In this document: positions 1 through 7,588 of the stretch, in pieces
Layout of the letters: each line of letters opens with the position of its first letter
Position numbering within the stretch: position 1 is the first letter of the stretch
NCBI RefSeq assembly: GCF_042429235.1
Contig: NZ_JBHMBA010000002.1
Length of the DNA stretch: 64,000 nucleotides
Strand: one strand, 5' to 3'
Source of the DNA: Arthrobacter_B citreus
GTDB taxonomy: Bacteria; Actinomycetota; Actinomycetes; Actinomycetales; Micrococcaceae
Translations under genes and position numbers: made by a program
Notes under the pieces: generated by a model
Seen by the model: only the letters and a program-made list of their open reading frames with translations
What the model was told of the DNA's origin: nothing
Databases searched by the model: none

Positions 1-737
<737 letters not shown>

Positions 738-780
738 GGGGTTTCCTCTTTCCGCGTTGAAAGTTCTTGGTGGATCTGGA

Positions 781-1476
781 TCAGATGGGTGACGGAGGCT
801 GGCCGTTTTGGGCCAGGAAGGCGTTGAGCGTATTGGTGCGGTGCGCGCGGGCGGCGTGTTCGACGTCGGGCGCCGGGGCGCCGGATTCGATCAAGTCCAG
901 CAGCGCGTCATGTTCGGCGACCGACTCATGTGCCCGGCCGGGCACATACCGGAAGGTGGAGGTGCGCATGCTGCTGAGCCGGAACCAGCCGCGGTGGACC
1001 AGGTCCAGGATGTGGGGATTGGGACAGCGGGCGTAGAGCAGGGCGTGGAACTCGGTGTTCAGCTTGGTGAAGCGGACCGGGTCGAAATCCAGCAGGACCT
1101 CGCGCATCTGCTCGTTCAGCGCCCGCGCCTTTGCCAGCTCCTCACCGGTGACCGCGGGCGCAGCCAGGGCGGTGGCCGCGCCTTCGATGATGCTCAGCGT
1201 CTGCATGGTGTGCAGGTACAGGTCCGGATCAATGCCTGCCACGGTGGCGCCGACGTTGCGTTCAAAGTGCACCAGCCCTTCGGCTTCGAGCCGGCGGATG
1301 GCTTCCCGGACCGGAACCACGCTGAAGCCCAGATCGTTGGCGATACTGCTGAGGACCAGCCGGTAACCGGCGCTCATTTCACCGCCGAGGATCCGCTGCT
1401 TGAGCTGGACGTACGCCTGCTCCGACTTGGACCCGGTGGCTGTGCTGCTGTCGGTGTTGCTGACCGGAGCGGTCAC
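781..1476 (-). CDS. GntR-family (FadR/FCD subfamily) transcriptional regulator
   Basis: Winged-helix DNA-binding domain at the N-terminus (AYVQLKQRILGGEMSAGYRL, then VPVREAIRRLEAEGLV) followed by an all-helical FCD ligand domain. Histidines in LNTEFHALLY and HESVAEHDALLDL probably bind a metal. I chose GTG 1476 because it overlaps the TGA of the upstream gene in a GTGA arrangement, giving 231 residues; an upstream in-frame ATG at 1515 would overlap the neighbour by 43 nt. It is co-transcribed between the FAH-RraA fusion and hpaE and probably senses a pathway intermediate of aromatic degradation. A TACGA-AA-TCGTA palindrome upstream of the operon is a candidate operator. Confidence 0.85.
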   Translation of the reverse strand: MTAPVSNTDSSTATGSKSEQAYVQLKQRILGGEMSAGYRLVLSSIANDLGFSVVPVREAIRRLEAEGLVHFERNVGATVAGIDPDLYLHTMQTLSIIEGAATALAAPAVTGEELAKARALNEQMREVLLDFDPVRFTKLNTEFHALLYARCPNPHILDLVHRGWFRLSSMRTSTFRYVPGRAHESVAEHDALLDLIESGAPAPDVEHAARAHRTNTLNAFLAQNGQPPSPI

Positions 1477-2948
1477 GCCTGTTCCGCCGCCCAGGCCTCG
1501 TACTTTTCCTTCCACGCGGCGTTCATCGGGTACAGGCCGTCCACACTGTTTCCGGCCTTCACCATTTCGGCGATAAACTCCTCCTGATGTTCCTGGACGA
1601 TGCAGGCCTCCACCAGTTCCTCGGCGATGGCCGGCGGGATCACCAGGATGCCGTCGTCGTCGGCCACGATGATGTCGCCGGGCTGCACGGTGGCGCCGCC
1701 GCAGGCAATGGTGATGTCGGTGTCCCAGGGGACGTGCCTGCGGCCGAGGACGGCGGGGTGCGGGTTGGCGCAGTAGACGGGCAGCTCGATGCCGGCGACG
1801 GTGGAGTAGTCGCGGATGCCGCCGTCGGTGATGATGGCTGCGGCGCCGTTGTGCTTGGCGCGGAGGGCGAGGATGTCGCCCAGGGTGCCGGTGCCCTTTT
1901 CGCCGCGGGCCTCCATGACCAGGATTTCGCCCTCGCCGACGGAGTCGATGGCGCGTTTCTGGGCGTTGTAGCCGCCGCCGTGGGACTTGAAGAGGTCCTC
2001 GCGGTTGGGGACAAAGCGCAGGGTGCGCGCGGTGCCGACCACCTTGCGGCCGGGGTGGGTGCCGGTGAGGCCGTCGATGGAGACGTTGTTCAGGCCGCGG
2101 GCGCGCATCTGGGAGGACAGGGTGGCGGTGGCGACGGATTCCAGCTTGGCCTTGAGCTCGGGGGTGAGGGTTTTCTGCTCTTCCTCGGGCTTGAGTCCCG
2201 CCTTTTCGGCGGAGCCCCAGGCTTCTTCACGCTGCTTGTCATCGATCTTGGGCTGCGCGCCGAAGGGAGCCAGCGGCGTCGTGCCTTCGGTGACGGTGGT
2301 GGTGAGGCGGCCGGTGGTCTTGTCCGTGCCGGGGACGTCCACTTCGATTTCCAGGACGTCGCCGGGGACAGCTACGGAGGCGCCGGCCGGGGTTCCGGTG
2401 AGGATCATGTCCCCCGGTTCCAGGGTGAGCAGCTGGGAAAGGTCGGCGACCAGCTGGGCGAAGGGAAAGAGCAGATCTTCGGTGGTGTCGTCCTGCGCGA
2501 GTTCGCCGTTGATCCAGGTGCGGATGCGCAGTGCTGCCGGGTCTACGTCTGCGGCGTCCAGGATGGCCGGGCCAACCGGGGTGAAGCCGTCGCCGCCCTT
2601 GGAGCGGAGATTGGAGCCCTTGTCTGCCCAGCGCAGGTCGTAGACGCCCAAATCGTTGCTGGCGGTCACTCCCCCGACGTGGCTCCAAGCGTCCTCGATG
2701 CTCACCCGGCGGGCGGTCTTGCCGATGATCAGTGCGATTTCGCCTTCGAAGCCGAGCAGTTCACAGCCGGCCGGGCGCTCCACGCTGCCGCCGGTCAGGG
2801 CCAGCGAGGTGCCGGGCTTCAGGAAGTAGGAGGGCTTATCCGGGGTGCGTCCGCGTTCTGCTGCCCGGCTGGGGTAGTTGATGTGGACGGCGATGACCTT
2901 GCCGGCCTGCTTCAGCGTGTCCGTGGTGGCTTCGTTGCTCGGGGACAT
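1473..2948 (-). CDS. Fumarylacetoacetate hydrolase-family / RraA-like fusion protein (HpaG-type isomerase-decarboxylase candidate)
   Basis: 491 residues in two modules. Residues ~15-235 are an FAH fold: GFEGEIALIIGK carries the ExE metal ligands, NDLGVYDLRW the Asp, and SKGGDGFTPVGP and ILTGTPAG are family signatures. After a Lys/Glu-rich linker, residues ~265-490 are RraA-like, with GDILALRAKHNGAAAIITDG and GIRD (the GGxRD catalytic motif of HMG/CHA aldolase and oxaloacetate decarboxylase relatives). Canonical HpaG enzymes decarboxylate and isomerise the HPA-pathway dicarboxylate using two FAH halves; here the second half is a different fold that could supply the decarboxylase or an aldolase step. 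ATG 2948 is preceded by AGGAGAG. It is the first gene of the operon with gntR and hpaE. Confidence 0.85.
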   Translation of the reverse strand: MSPSNEATTDTLKQAGKVIAVHINYPSRAAERGRTPDKPSYFLKPGTSLALTGGSVERPAGCELLGFEGEIALIIGKTARRVSIEDAWSHVGGVTASNDLGVYDLRWADKGSNLRSKGGDGFTPVGPAILDAADVDPAALRIRTWINGELAQDDTTEDLLFPFAQLVADLSQLLTLEPGDMILTGTPAGASVAVPGDVLEIEVDVPGTDKTTGRLTTTVTEGTTPLAPFGAQPKIDDKQREEAWGSAEKAGLKPEEEQKTLTPELKAKLESVATATLSSQMRARGLNNVSIDGLTGTHPGRKVVGTARTLRFVPNREDLFKSHGGGYNAQKRAIDSVGEGEILVMEARGEKGTGTLGDILALRAKHNGAAAIITDGGIRDYSTVAGIELPVYCANPHPAVLGRRHVPWDTDITIACGGATVQPGDIIVADDDGILVIPPAIAEELVEACIVQEHQEEFIAEMVKAGNSVDGLYPMNAAWKEKYEAWAAEQA

Positions 2949-2964
2949 GTCTCTCCTGGATCAA

Positions 2965-2982
2965 GTACGAAATCGTATATTA
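2965..2982 (-). promoter_or_regulatory. Candidate operator and -10 region upstream of the aromatic catabolic operon
   Basis: Reading on the minus strand, TAATAT (2982-2977) is a possible -10 hexamer. It abuts the inverted repeat TACGA-TT-TCGTA (2966-2977), about 18 nt before the ATG at 2948. No convincing -35 is visible. An operator at this position would let the operon's GntR protein block transcription. The assignment is inferred from position and symmetry only. Confidence 0.4.
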
Positions 2983-3398
2983 TCCAGAGTGCCATGTGGT
3001 GGGGGTCACGTCAAGGGGATTTATTCTCTACTCAGCCATTTGAGCCCTTTCCCACGCCGGGCAGAGGCCCATCATTGCCGTCCAAGTGGATCGCAAGTGT
3101 CTTGCAAGCAAAGATCGCATCAAAGGCTCACCGAGAGGTTCCGGTCCACAGCTGCAGGACATTCAGCGCCGGAAAGACTCCGTGGCCGCAACTGTCTCGT
3201 CGGCGGTGTATTGCAATCCATGGGATAGGAGACTAGCCAAAGGCCGGTTCGAAGATGAGATGGATGATCTGCCGAGGTACTTTCATGGGGAGGGGCGCTG
3301 CTGGCCGCGAATAGGGACGTCCCTCGTTAAGTGGCGGGCCGATCGGTGACGATTGTCGTAATCTCCACGCTCAGTGAACCAGATTCGCATGCTCGCTG
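2983..3398. other. Gene-free stretch at the left end of the island
   Basis: About 415 bp between the catabolic operon and the first mini-gene. No ORF here has a credible start, codon bias or recognisable motif in any frame, and no tRNA-like or repeat structure was found. It marks the change from high-GC metabolic genes to the lower-GC island. Confidence 0.5.
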
Positions 3399-3404
3399 TA
3401 GAGT
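3399..3404 (+). promoter_or_regulatory. Leaderless -10 element (TAGAGT) for the 43-residue zinc-ribbon gene
   Basis: TAGAGT fits the actinobacterial TANNNT -10 and lies exactly 6 nt before ATG 3411, so transcription would start at or next to the start codon. There is no Shine-Dalgarno (the spacer is GAAAAA). Confidence 0.45.
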
Positions 3405-3410
3405 GAAAAA

Positions 3411-3542
3411 ATGATTGACTACTGGGGTTGCCCAAAGTGCGGGAACTTGACGCTTCGCCTCGAGGATAAGAATGGCCGCGTCAACGTATCCACGTGCGAG
3501 TATGACAAGTGCGACTACTTTGACAAAGGCGTTCCTGAGTGA
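3411..3542 (+). CDS. 43-residue zinc-ribbon mini-protein
   Basis: Opens with MIDYWGCPKCGNLTLRLED and ends YDKCDYFDKGVPE. Four cysteines form a C7-x2-C10 ... C29-x4-C34 zinc-ribbon pattern. The conserved Cys spacing, Tyr/Trp-Gly context and a leaderless -10 directly upstream argue for a real gene despite its size. No partner or function is recognised; similar mini-ribbons are frequent on phages and integrated elements. Two more Cys-rich small ORFs follow on the same strand within 700 bp. Confidence 0.55.
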   Translation: MIDYWGCPKCGNLTLRLEDKNGRVNVSTCEYDKCDYFDKGVPE

Positions 3543-3658
3543 TTTCCGATGGTGCTCGTTCAGCAAACGCCGAAGTTCTACATGGTTAGAGAACGCCCTC
3601 TTAGCAGCGAATTTTCAAAACACTGCAGGTCAGCGGTCTGCCCAAGAGAAAGAGCCTC

Positions 3659-3838
3659 ATGGCCTCATACGTCTGTGACAACTGCGAAATAGACTTCGGC
3701 TACCCGCAAAGCCTTGCCATTCACAAAGAACTCGGATGCGAGTGGGGCACGGAGAAGACGAGCGGTGCAAAGTACTGCTGCGGGATGATCTATGAGGATG
3801 GCGAATCCACCTGTTCCAGCTGCGGCGAACCTCTGTAG
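3659..3838 (+). CDS. 59-residue protein with a classical-spacing C2HC zinc finger plus a second Cys cluster
   Basis: The N-terminal half, SYVCDNCEIDFGYPQSLAIH, followed by KELGC, gives C6-x2-C9-x3-F13-x5-L19-x2-H22-x4-C27. This is the spacing of a eukaryotic-style C2H2 finger with the last His replaced by Cys. The C-terminal half has C40, C41 and C52-x2-C55, which could form a second zinc site. ATG 3659 is preceded by the weak purine stretch GAGAAAGAG. Coding is supported by the metal-ligand arrangement rather than length. A DNA-, RNA- or protein-binding accessory factor of a mobile element is possible; no function is assigned. Confidence 0.55.
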   Translation: MASYVCDNCEIDFGYPQSLAIHKELGCEWGTEKTSGAKYCCGMIYEDGESTCSSCGEPL

Positions 3839-3895
3839 CAAAATTGAGGTGTCGCTGATCTACCAGCGGAGTCACTTAGTACGCCTCTACCTGAC

Positions 3896-4078
3896 TTGGA
3901 CCCCCTCCTAGGGCAGACGAACTCCGTCCCTGCCGCGGATATTCGGTTTTCGCTCTGGATGGACCAGGACTACACGCGCGGGTCTACCGAGGACGAGCTT
4001 CGCCGAGCCGCATCCCAGGATTACCTGGCTACAGTGTGTCCTGCGTACATAACCCGCGAGCATGGTCGAGACTGGTGA
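3896..4078 (+). CDS. Hypothetical small protein, possibly remnant (internal ATG at 3959)
   Basis: An open frame from a TTG at 3896, or from ATG 3959 giving 39 residues starting MDQDYTRGSTEDELRRAA. It is acidic and helical with no recognised domain. It ends one nucleotide before the ATG of the next mini-gene (TGA at 4076-4078, ATG at 4080), so translational coupling is possible. It lacks a Shine-Dalgarno. It may be the 3' end of a decayed gene rather than a complete one. Confidence 0.3.
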   Translation: MDPLLGQTNSVPAADIRFSLWMDQDYTRGSTEDELRRAASQDYLATVCPAYITREHGRDW

Positions 4079-4079
4079 C

Positions 4080-4226
4080 ATGGCAGATGGCTACAAGACC
4101 CACGTCGAAAGTGATAGCGGCTTCTACCCCTGCGGTGCCACTGATCCTCACCGCTCCTCGGCAGACCCTAGTGAGGTGACATGTCACCTCTGTCGCAAAC
4201 ATGTGGAGTGGATGGCTCTCCGCTGA
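4080..4226 (+). CDS. 48-residue phage-type zinc-binding mini-protein
   Basis: The pattern FYPCGATDP followed by DPSEVTCHLCRKHVEW matches a class of short phage and actinobacterial proteins with CGx...(S/T)xDPxxVTCxxC. Ligands are C18, C35-x2-C38 and nearby histidines. It starts one nucleotide after the stop of the preceding ORF. Function unknown; the pattern is a hallmark of phage early-region cargo, which supports a mobile-element origin for this island. Confidence 0.5.
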   Translation: MADGYKTHVESDSGFYPCGATDPHRSSADPSEVTCHLCRKHVEWMALR

Positions 4227-4467
4227 AAGTCTGCGTGCGCTAGCCGAGGCGACGCTCCGTTAGATGCCTGCGACTGACAGCACGCTCCTCACAATCCAAT
4301 GAATTCGCCAGCGAGAGCGTTCAGCGAAACAACCTCATGCTCTTGGATCCCATGGGTTGTAAGACCGTCGAATGGTGCGTCCTCCATCGTTTCCGTAACT
4401 TGCATATCAGCACGGGTTACCACATGGAGTGGAATTCCTCGTCGGATTCAAGAGAACGAAATCCCGT
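4227..4467. other. Gene-free spacer in the island
   Basis: No supported gene, repeat or RNA structure was found between the phage-type mini-gene and the leaderless promoter at 4468. The open frames here have no start signal or recognisable product. Confidence 0.4.
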
Positions 4468-4473
4468 TACACT
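4468..4473 (+). promoter_or_regulatory. Leaderless -10 element (TACACT) for the 28/59-residue ORF pair
   Basis: TACACT lies 6 nt (CTGCAC) before ATG 4480 with no Shine-Dalgarno, the arrangement of an actinobacterial leaderless transcript. Confidence 0.4.
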
Positions 4474-4479
4474 CTGCAC

Positions 4480-4566
4480 ATGGGAGAAACCGACGCACCA
4501 GACTCTTACAGGCTTCGCTATAACAAGTATCTGGAAGAAGTAACTCGGCACCCTAGACCTCATTGA
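4480..4566 (+). CDS. 28-residue putative leader or mini-protein
   Basis: Begins MGETDAPDSYRLRYNKYLEE and stops at a TGA that overlaps the ATG of the next ORF as TGATG. The leaderless -10 immediately upstream and the one-base overlap suggest a translationally coupled pair in which this peptide may mainly drive translation of its partner. No homology is recognised. Confidence 0.35.
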   Translation: MGETDAPDSYRLRYNKYLEEVTRHPRPH

Positions 4567-4745
4567 TGTGTCGGGCAAAATCAGACGTGGAGCGTGTAAG
4601 GGAACTACTCACGTTAACTAAGGGTTTTGTCCATATTGCGTCCCACTCCTCGATTCAACCGAATGAGCTTGCCGAGGCACAACGTCTACACAGGTTGGTG
4701 CGCGATGCCGCTGACAGGATCTCTGGGAAAAATACGGCGTCTTAG
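4566..4745 (+). CDS. 59-residue helical hypothetical protein
   Basis: The sequence from ATG 4566 (MCRAKSDVERVRELL, then QRLHRLVRDAADRISGK) predicts two amphipathic helices and no Cys/His site. It is coupled by a TGATG overlap to the upstream 28-residue ORF and would be expressed from the same leaderless promoter. Function unknown. Confidence 0.35.
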   Translation: MCRAKSDVERVRELLTLTKGFVHIASHSSIQPNELAEAQRLHRLVRDAADRISGKNTAS

Positions 4746-5005
4746 CGAGTAGGAGATAGAAGCCGGGCAGCCTGCCAAGAGCTTCCAGAGCCACAAGTCC
4801 GTCCCTAGTGAACTAAGGCATGCGAAACAGCCACGGACGGTCTCGGGTGGCCTCCCATCCCTTGGGGGACGCCGGTAATAGGCCAACGGACGCTATTCCG
4901 AGATCCGCTGTCCGATGAGGACGTGGTGGAGATCTTCTCCCAGCACAGACTAGATACCCAGTTTCGGCAAGCCCTTCACAATATTCGTCGTCTTCAAACT
5001 GAGTG

Positions 5006-5275
5006 TCACGATCGCGGGTCGTAGAACTTGCACTGGATAGCGGTCAGCTCCCCGGTGTAGCGGTCCCGCGCCACGACATCGATGCCGGTATCTACCTGCT
5101 TCCCGCGGGCCGGCCAATCGTTCCACAGCCAGACGTCGGAGAACTGATCGACGTACTTCGGCTCCAGTTCCAGGTACCGCTTCATTAGTCGTTCGAACTT
5201 CGAGCCTTTGTCGTGCTCGTCAGTTGCGGAGAAGTACAGCTGGTCAAGGACCTGCCCAAACGAAGAAGAAACCAT
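5006..5275 (-). pseudogene. N-terminal fragment of a restriction endonuclease-like/DEAD-box helicase protein (type ISP or damage-inducible helicase family)
   Basis: The 89 residues match the start of very large nuclease-helicase proteins: GQVLDQLYFSATDEHDKGS, KFERLMKRYLELEP, WLWNDWPARG and DTGIDVVA followed by LTAIQCKFYD. The D...(Q)xK arrangement is the PD-(D/E)xK nuclease core. The family normally continues for about 1,500 residues, but here the frame stops directly after QCKFYDPRS and no helicase motifs follow downstream (below 5006). It is therefore a truncated remnant with its promoter-proximal end intact. The break point probably records a deletion within the island. Confidence 0.6.
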
Positions 5276-5574
5276 GTACCAATCTTCCCCATAATTCGGT
5301 GGTAGATCGTCAGCCCTGTCCTAGGGATCCGCCACCCAGTGTGACCACCAGGCTCATTACCCGTCCCAGACAGTCAACGATTGCCTCCGTGTTCAGGACT
5401 CGCGTTCTGGCCGGCAAGTTACCGCGCTCTCGAGTCCCCCCTCCCCCCCGGGCTGCGTGTCACAAAGGATCGTTTTAGACCCTTCCTCCATGACGCGGTT
5501 GCGTGCACAGACTCGTTCCCGCCCCCTCGCCGTAGCGCCAAGGTTTCAGTGCCTATCGGCGTCTAGGGATAGTG
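5276..5574. other. Gene-free spacer between the helicase stump and the membrane/RelE-like pair
   Basis: No frame has a credible start or motif. The divergent arrangement implies this segment holds the promoters for the flanking genes, but no clear -35/-10 pair was identified. Confidence 0.4.
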
Positions 5575-5602
5575 GTGCACGAAAACGGTCGTATTCGTGC
5601 AC
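5575..5602. promoter_or_regulatory. Perfect 9-bp inverted repeat, candidate operator
   Basis: GTGCACGAA (5575-5583) and TTCGTGCAC (5594-5602) are separated by 10 nt, about 75 nt upstream of the GTG at 5679. The spacing of about one and a half helical turns fits a dimeric regulator, and no U-tract follows, so a terminator is unlikely. It may control the two-gene unit downstream. Confidence 0.5.
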
Positions 5603-5678
5603 GTGAAAAATTTCTGACTTATGTCTTTGGCATAGCATTGCTGTCAGCGGGTATGCGAGTTCTATCGGAGAGGGTCAC

Positions 5679-5975
5679 GTGGCAAAGCTTGGGGGCGATC
5701 CTACGAACCAGTTTCTCGCTGTGCTCGGGGTCATCTGTATCGCTGTAGCTGGAGCTGGGTTTCTATTAGAACGCTCCGAAGCGCTCACCGGTGGCTTTCT
5801 CATCTGTGGGATATTTCTGTGTGTTGCCGGAGTGTTAGCCCCGCGCATGGAGGGCGGCCAAAAGCTGGGCTTGACCGGGGCCGAGTTCAATCTTAGTAAG
5901 CTCCCGGAGATCATTAAGGAGGCTGAGATCGAAGTAAAGACTGAACGACTCACCGAGATCGAGGACGTGATCTAG
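5679..5975 (+). CDS. Small membrane protein with two transmembrane helices
   Basis: 98 residues starting at GTG 5679 behind a good GGAGAGGG ribosome binding site. Two hydrophobic helices (roughly residues 12-30 and 38-54) form a hairpin, followed by a cytosolic tail with GLTGAEFNLSKLPEIIKEAE, which is short-stranded then acidic and helical. The stop codon is directly followed by the GTG of the RelE-like gene (TAG at 5973-5975, GTG at 5976), so the two are co-translated. No family name is recognised. It could be a membrane anchor, sensor or antagonist for its partner. Confidence 0.65.
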   Translation: MAKLGGDPTNQFLAVLGVICIAVAGAGFLLERSEALTGGFLICGIFLCVAGVLAPRMEGGQKLGLTGAEFNLSKLPEIIKEAEIEVKTERLTEIEDVI

Positions 5976-6317
5976 GTGAGCGATGACAGAGTGCCAGGGG
6001 CAGACATCCTTCAGGGACGCCGACGACCTGTAATGCTTAGTAGCAGTGCTCGCGACAGTGTCTCCAAACTTGGAGCGCGTGCGAAACCACTGCTCGCCAG
6101 ACTAGAGCGTTTAGCCGCCGGAGCATCAGAGGATGGGCCCTTGATCCAAGGTTCTCTTGGTAAGCAAGGATACAAATACATGACAATAGGCGATCTACGC
6201 ACCGTATATCGGGAAATAACCCCGGCGGAGCTGATGAATCAAGGATACAAAGAGTATCTGACGCGTCGGGGGGGCATCTTTGTCGTAGACATCTTTTCTA
6301 CCCGTGACTCCACATGA
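5976..6317 (+). CDS. RelE/ParE-like fold protein, putative toxin-type RNase or regulator
   Basis: 113 residues from GTG 5976. From about residue 19 the order strand (VMLSSSARDSVSKLG), helix (KPLLARLERLAAG), strands (YKYMTIGDLRTVYREI) and terminal strand (GGIFVVDIFS) is the RelE/ParE topology. DLRTVYREI resembles the family's dyRviY segment with its conserved Arg. A conventional DNA-binding antitoxin is missing; instead the gene abuts a two-TM protein. The assignment is structural reasoning by eye and moderately uncertain. Confidence 0.5.
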   Translation: MSDDRVPGADILQGRRRPVMLSSSARDSVSKLGARAKPLLARLERLAAGASEDGPLIQGSLGKQGYKYMTIGDLRTVYREITPAELMNQGYKEYLTRRGGIFVVDIFSTRDST

Positions 6318-6463
6318 TGCGGGAGGTCAATCGGCCAGGTCGCCCATGGCTTTTGAAGCGGCCCGCCGGCTGGCCATAGGTTGCTCAGAACCCATCGTTT
6401 CCGCGCGCGTCATAACTGCTGATGTAGTTGACCGATTGTCCAAGAACTCTAGTGGGATCAGCC

Positions 6464-7105
6464 TTATCGAGCGCTGTAGAACGTTGTACCAGTGGAGGTT
6501 CGTAGCGATAATCCACTTTTAAATCCGGCGCTAAAGCCCGAGTTGGGTTTAACAAGATCGGTGTCAATGAGAGGAGACTTAAAGTAAACCTCCACCGGCC
6601 CATCCACCAAGAAGTCGATTGTGATGCTTGCACCTCTCCGAATGAGCATAGGTATTACGTCAACGTAGTCTCCCCCTCCCGAAAAAATCATCCCCTGGGG
6701 ACCCAGTGAATCCGTTCGGTCAGGTTCTAGCAGTCGCATATCGAGAACGTCGATAATGTCTCCGGCGGGGCGCACTGGATGTGGTCCGACTCCGGGCAGC
6801 ACAACCTCGGCAAGCACTTGAAGGGGCTGGTCCGCATCGAAATCTCCCGACGCGATATCCGAAGGGCCCACGTTCTTTAGTATTACCTGAACAAGGCGCG
6901 GATCCTTCAACTCTTCACCTTCGTAGCTGACGACCAGTCCGCGTGCACGAGATCGTTCTGGAACCAGCTGCACCACTTCCCAAGAAACCATCAGCTTCTT
7001 TCGCCTTTTACCCGAGCGCCGGGTTGCAACGATCGCAGCTATTCCGAGGATGATGGCTACGACGATGCTACCGATTGTCAGCCATTCCGCTATTCCTAGG
7101 TTCAT
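6464..7105 (-). CDS. Membrane-anchored hypothetical protein with an Ig-like beta domain
   Basis: 213 residues from ATG 7105. One N-terminal transmembrane helix (about residues 7-28, IGSIVVAIILGIAAIVA) is followed by a basic stop-transfer segment RRSGKRRKK and then a cytosolic beta-rich domain. This resembles a common actinobacterial class with LVQVILKNVGPSDIASGDFD, the (V/L)xNxGxxDIxxxxFD signature. Function unknown; such proteins often sit in accessory regions. I reject the longer 245-residue reading because a TANNNT-like GATAAT lies 6 nt before ATG 7105. Confidence 0.6.
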   Translation of the reverse strand: MNLGIAEWLTIGSIVVAIILGIAAIVATRRSGKRRKKLMVSWEVVQLVPERSRARGLVVSYEGEELKDPRLVQVILKNVGPSDIASGDFDADQPLQVLAEVVLPGVGPHPVRPAGDIIDVLDMRLLEPDRTDSLGPQGMIFSGGGDYVDVIPMLIRRGASITIDFLVDGPVEVYFKSPLIDTDLVKPNSGFSAGFKSGLSLRTSTGTTFYSAR

Positions 7106-7111
7106 AGGCCG

Positions 7112-7117
7112 ATTATC
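7112..7117 (-). promoter_or_regulatory. Leaderless -10 element (GATAAT) for the membrane-anchored hypothetical gene
   Basis: On the minus strand GATAAT is followed by 6 nt (CGGCCT) and ATG 7105; there is no Shine-Dalgarno. This decides the start of that gene. Confidence 0.4.
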
Positions 7118-7436
7118 CAGCAGGTGGGCTAGAAATGGTGTGACGACCCTCCAATAAGGAGGGTCGCCATGGGTCCGGTTAGTTGGTGCGGAACAAATCA
7201 AACAGCTGAACGATCAAACGCGCTAGGTTGATCCCCAGATTGACGCCAAACCACCGATCCTTGCGCTTACGCATGGAACCCAAAGACGTACCTCTTCCTT
7301 GTTGAGATGGAAGCGCACGGCCGCCAGCCCTCCTGGTTGGCAGGTGAGATGTTGGGACACTAAACTCATAGACGTTGGACAAGAACATCCTCTGAGTGCA
7401 GATCCCTGCGGTTATGCACCGAAGTGTTATTCACTG

Positions 7437-7470
7437 AATAGGGCCCGATGGCAGTCGGGCCCTATTTTTT
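7437..7470 (+). terminator. Strong rho-independent terminator
   Basis: A perfect 12-bp stem, AATAGGGCCCGA with TCGGGCCCTATT, closes a 6-nt loop and runs into TTTTTT. It points rightwards, yet no intact plus-strand gene lies directly to its left, so the gene it once served has probably been lost. Confidence 0.85.
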
Positions 7471-7588
7471 CGTACAGTGGCGTCACGGAGAACGTCTTGG
7501 TACGGGTGGAAATAGTCACGGGACAAGTCTAGTTGCTTCCCGCCCGGCAGTCGGAGAGAGACTTTCAACAACGTTCATTAGTCTGGCT

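Noticed and set aside
1587..3236. 549-codon plus-strand open frame opposite the FAH-RraA gene
   Set aside because: Antisense of a well-recognised protein, typical of high-GC third-position bias; no domain.
4812..5024. Plus-strand segment encoding RDPLSDEDVVEIFSQHRLDT and on to a stop at 5024
   Set aside because: Protein-like at its end but without any start codon and overlapping the helicase stump; may be a gene tail left by a deletion, not enough to annotate.
7179..7274. 31-codon minus-strand ORF with a basic-hydrophobic sequence (ATG 7274)
   Set aside because: GGAAGAGG lies 17 nt from the ATG, too far, and there is no leaderless -10; probably chance.
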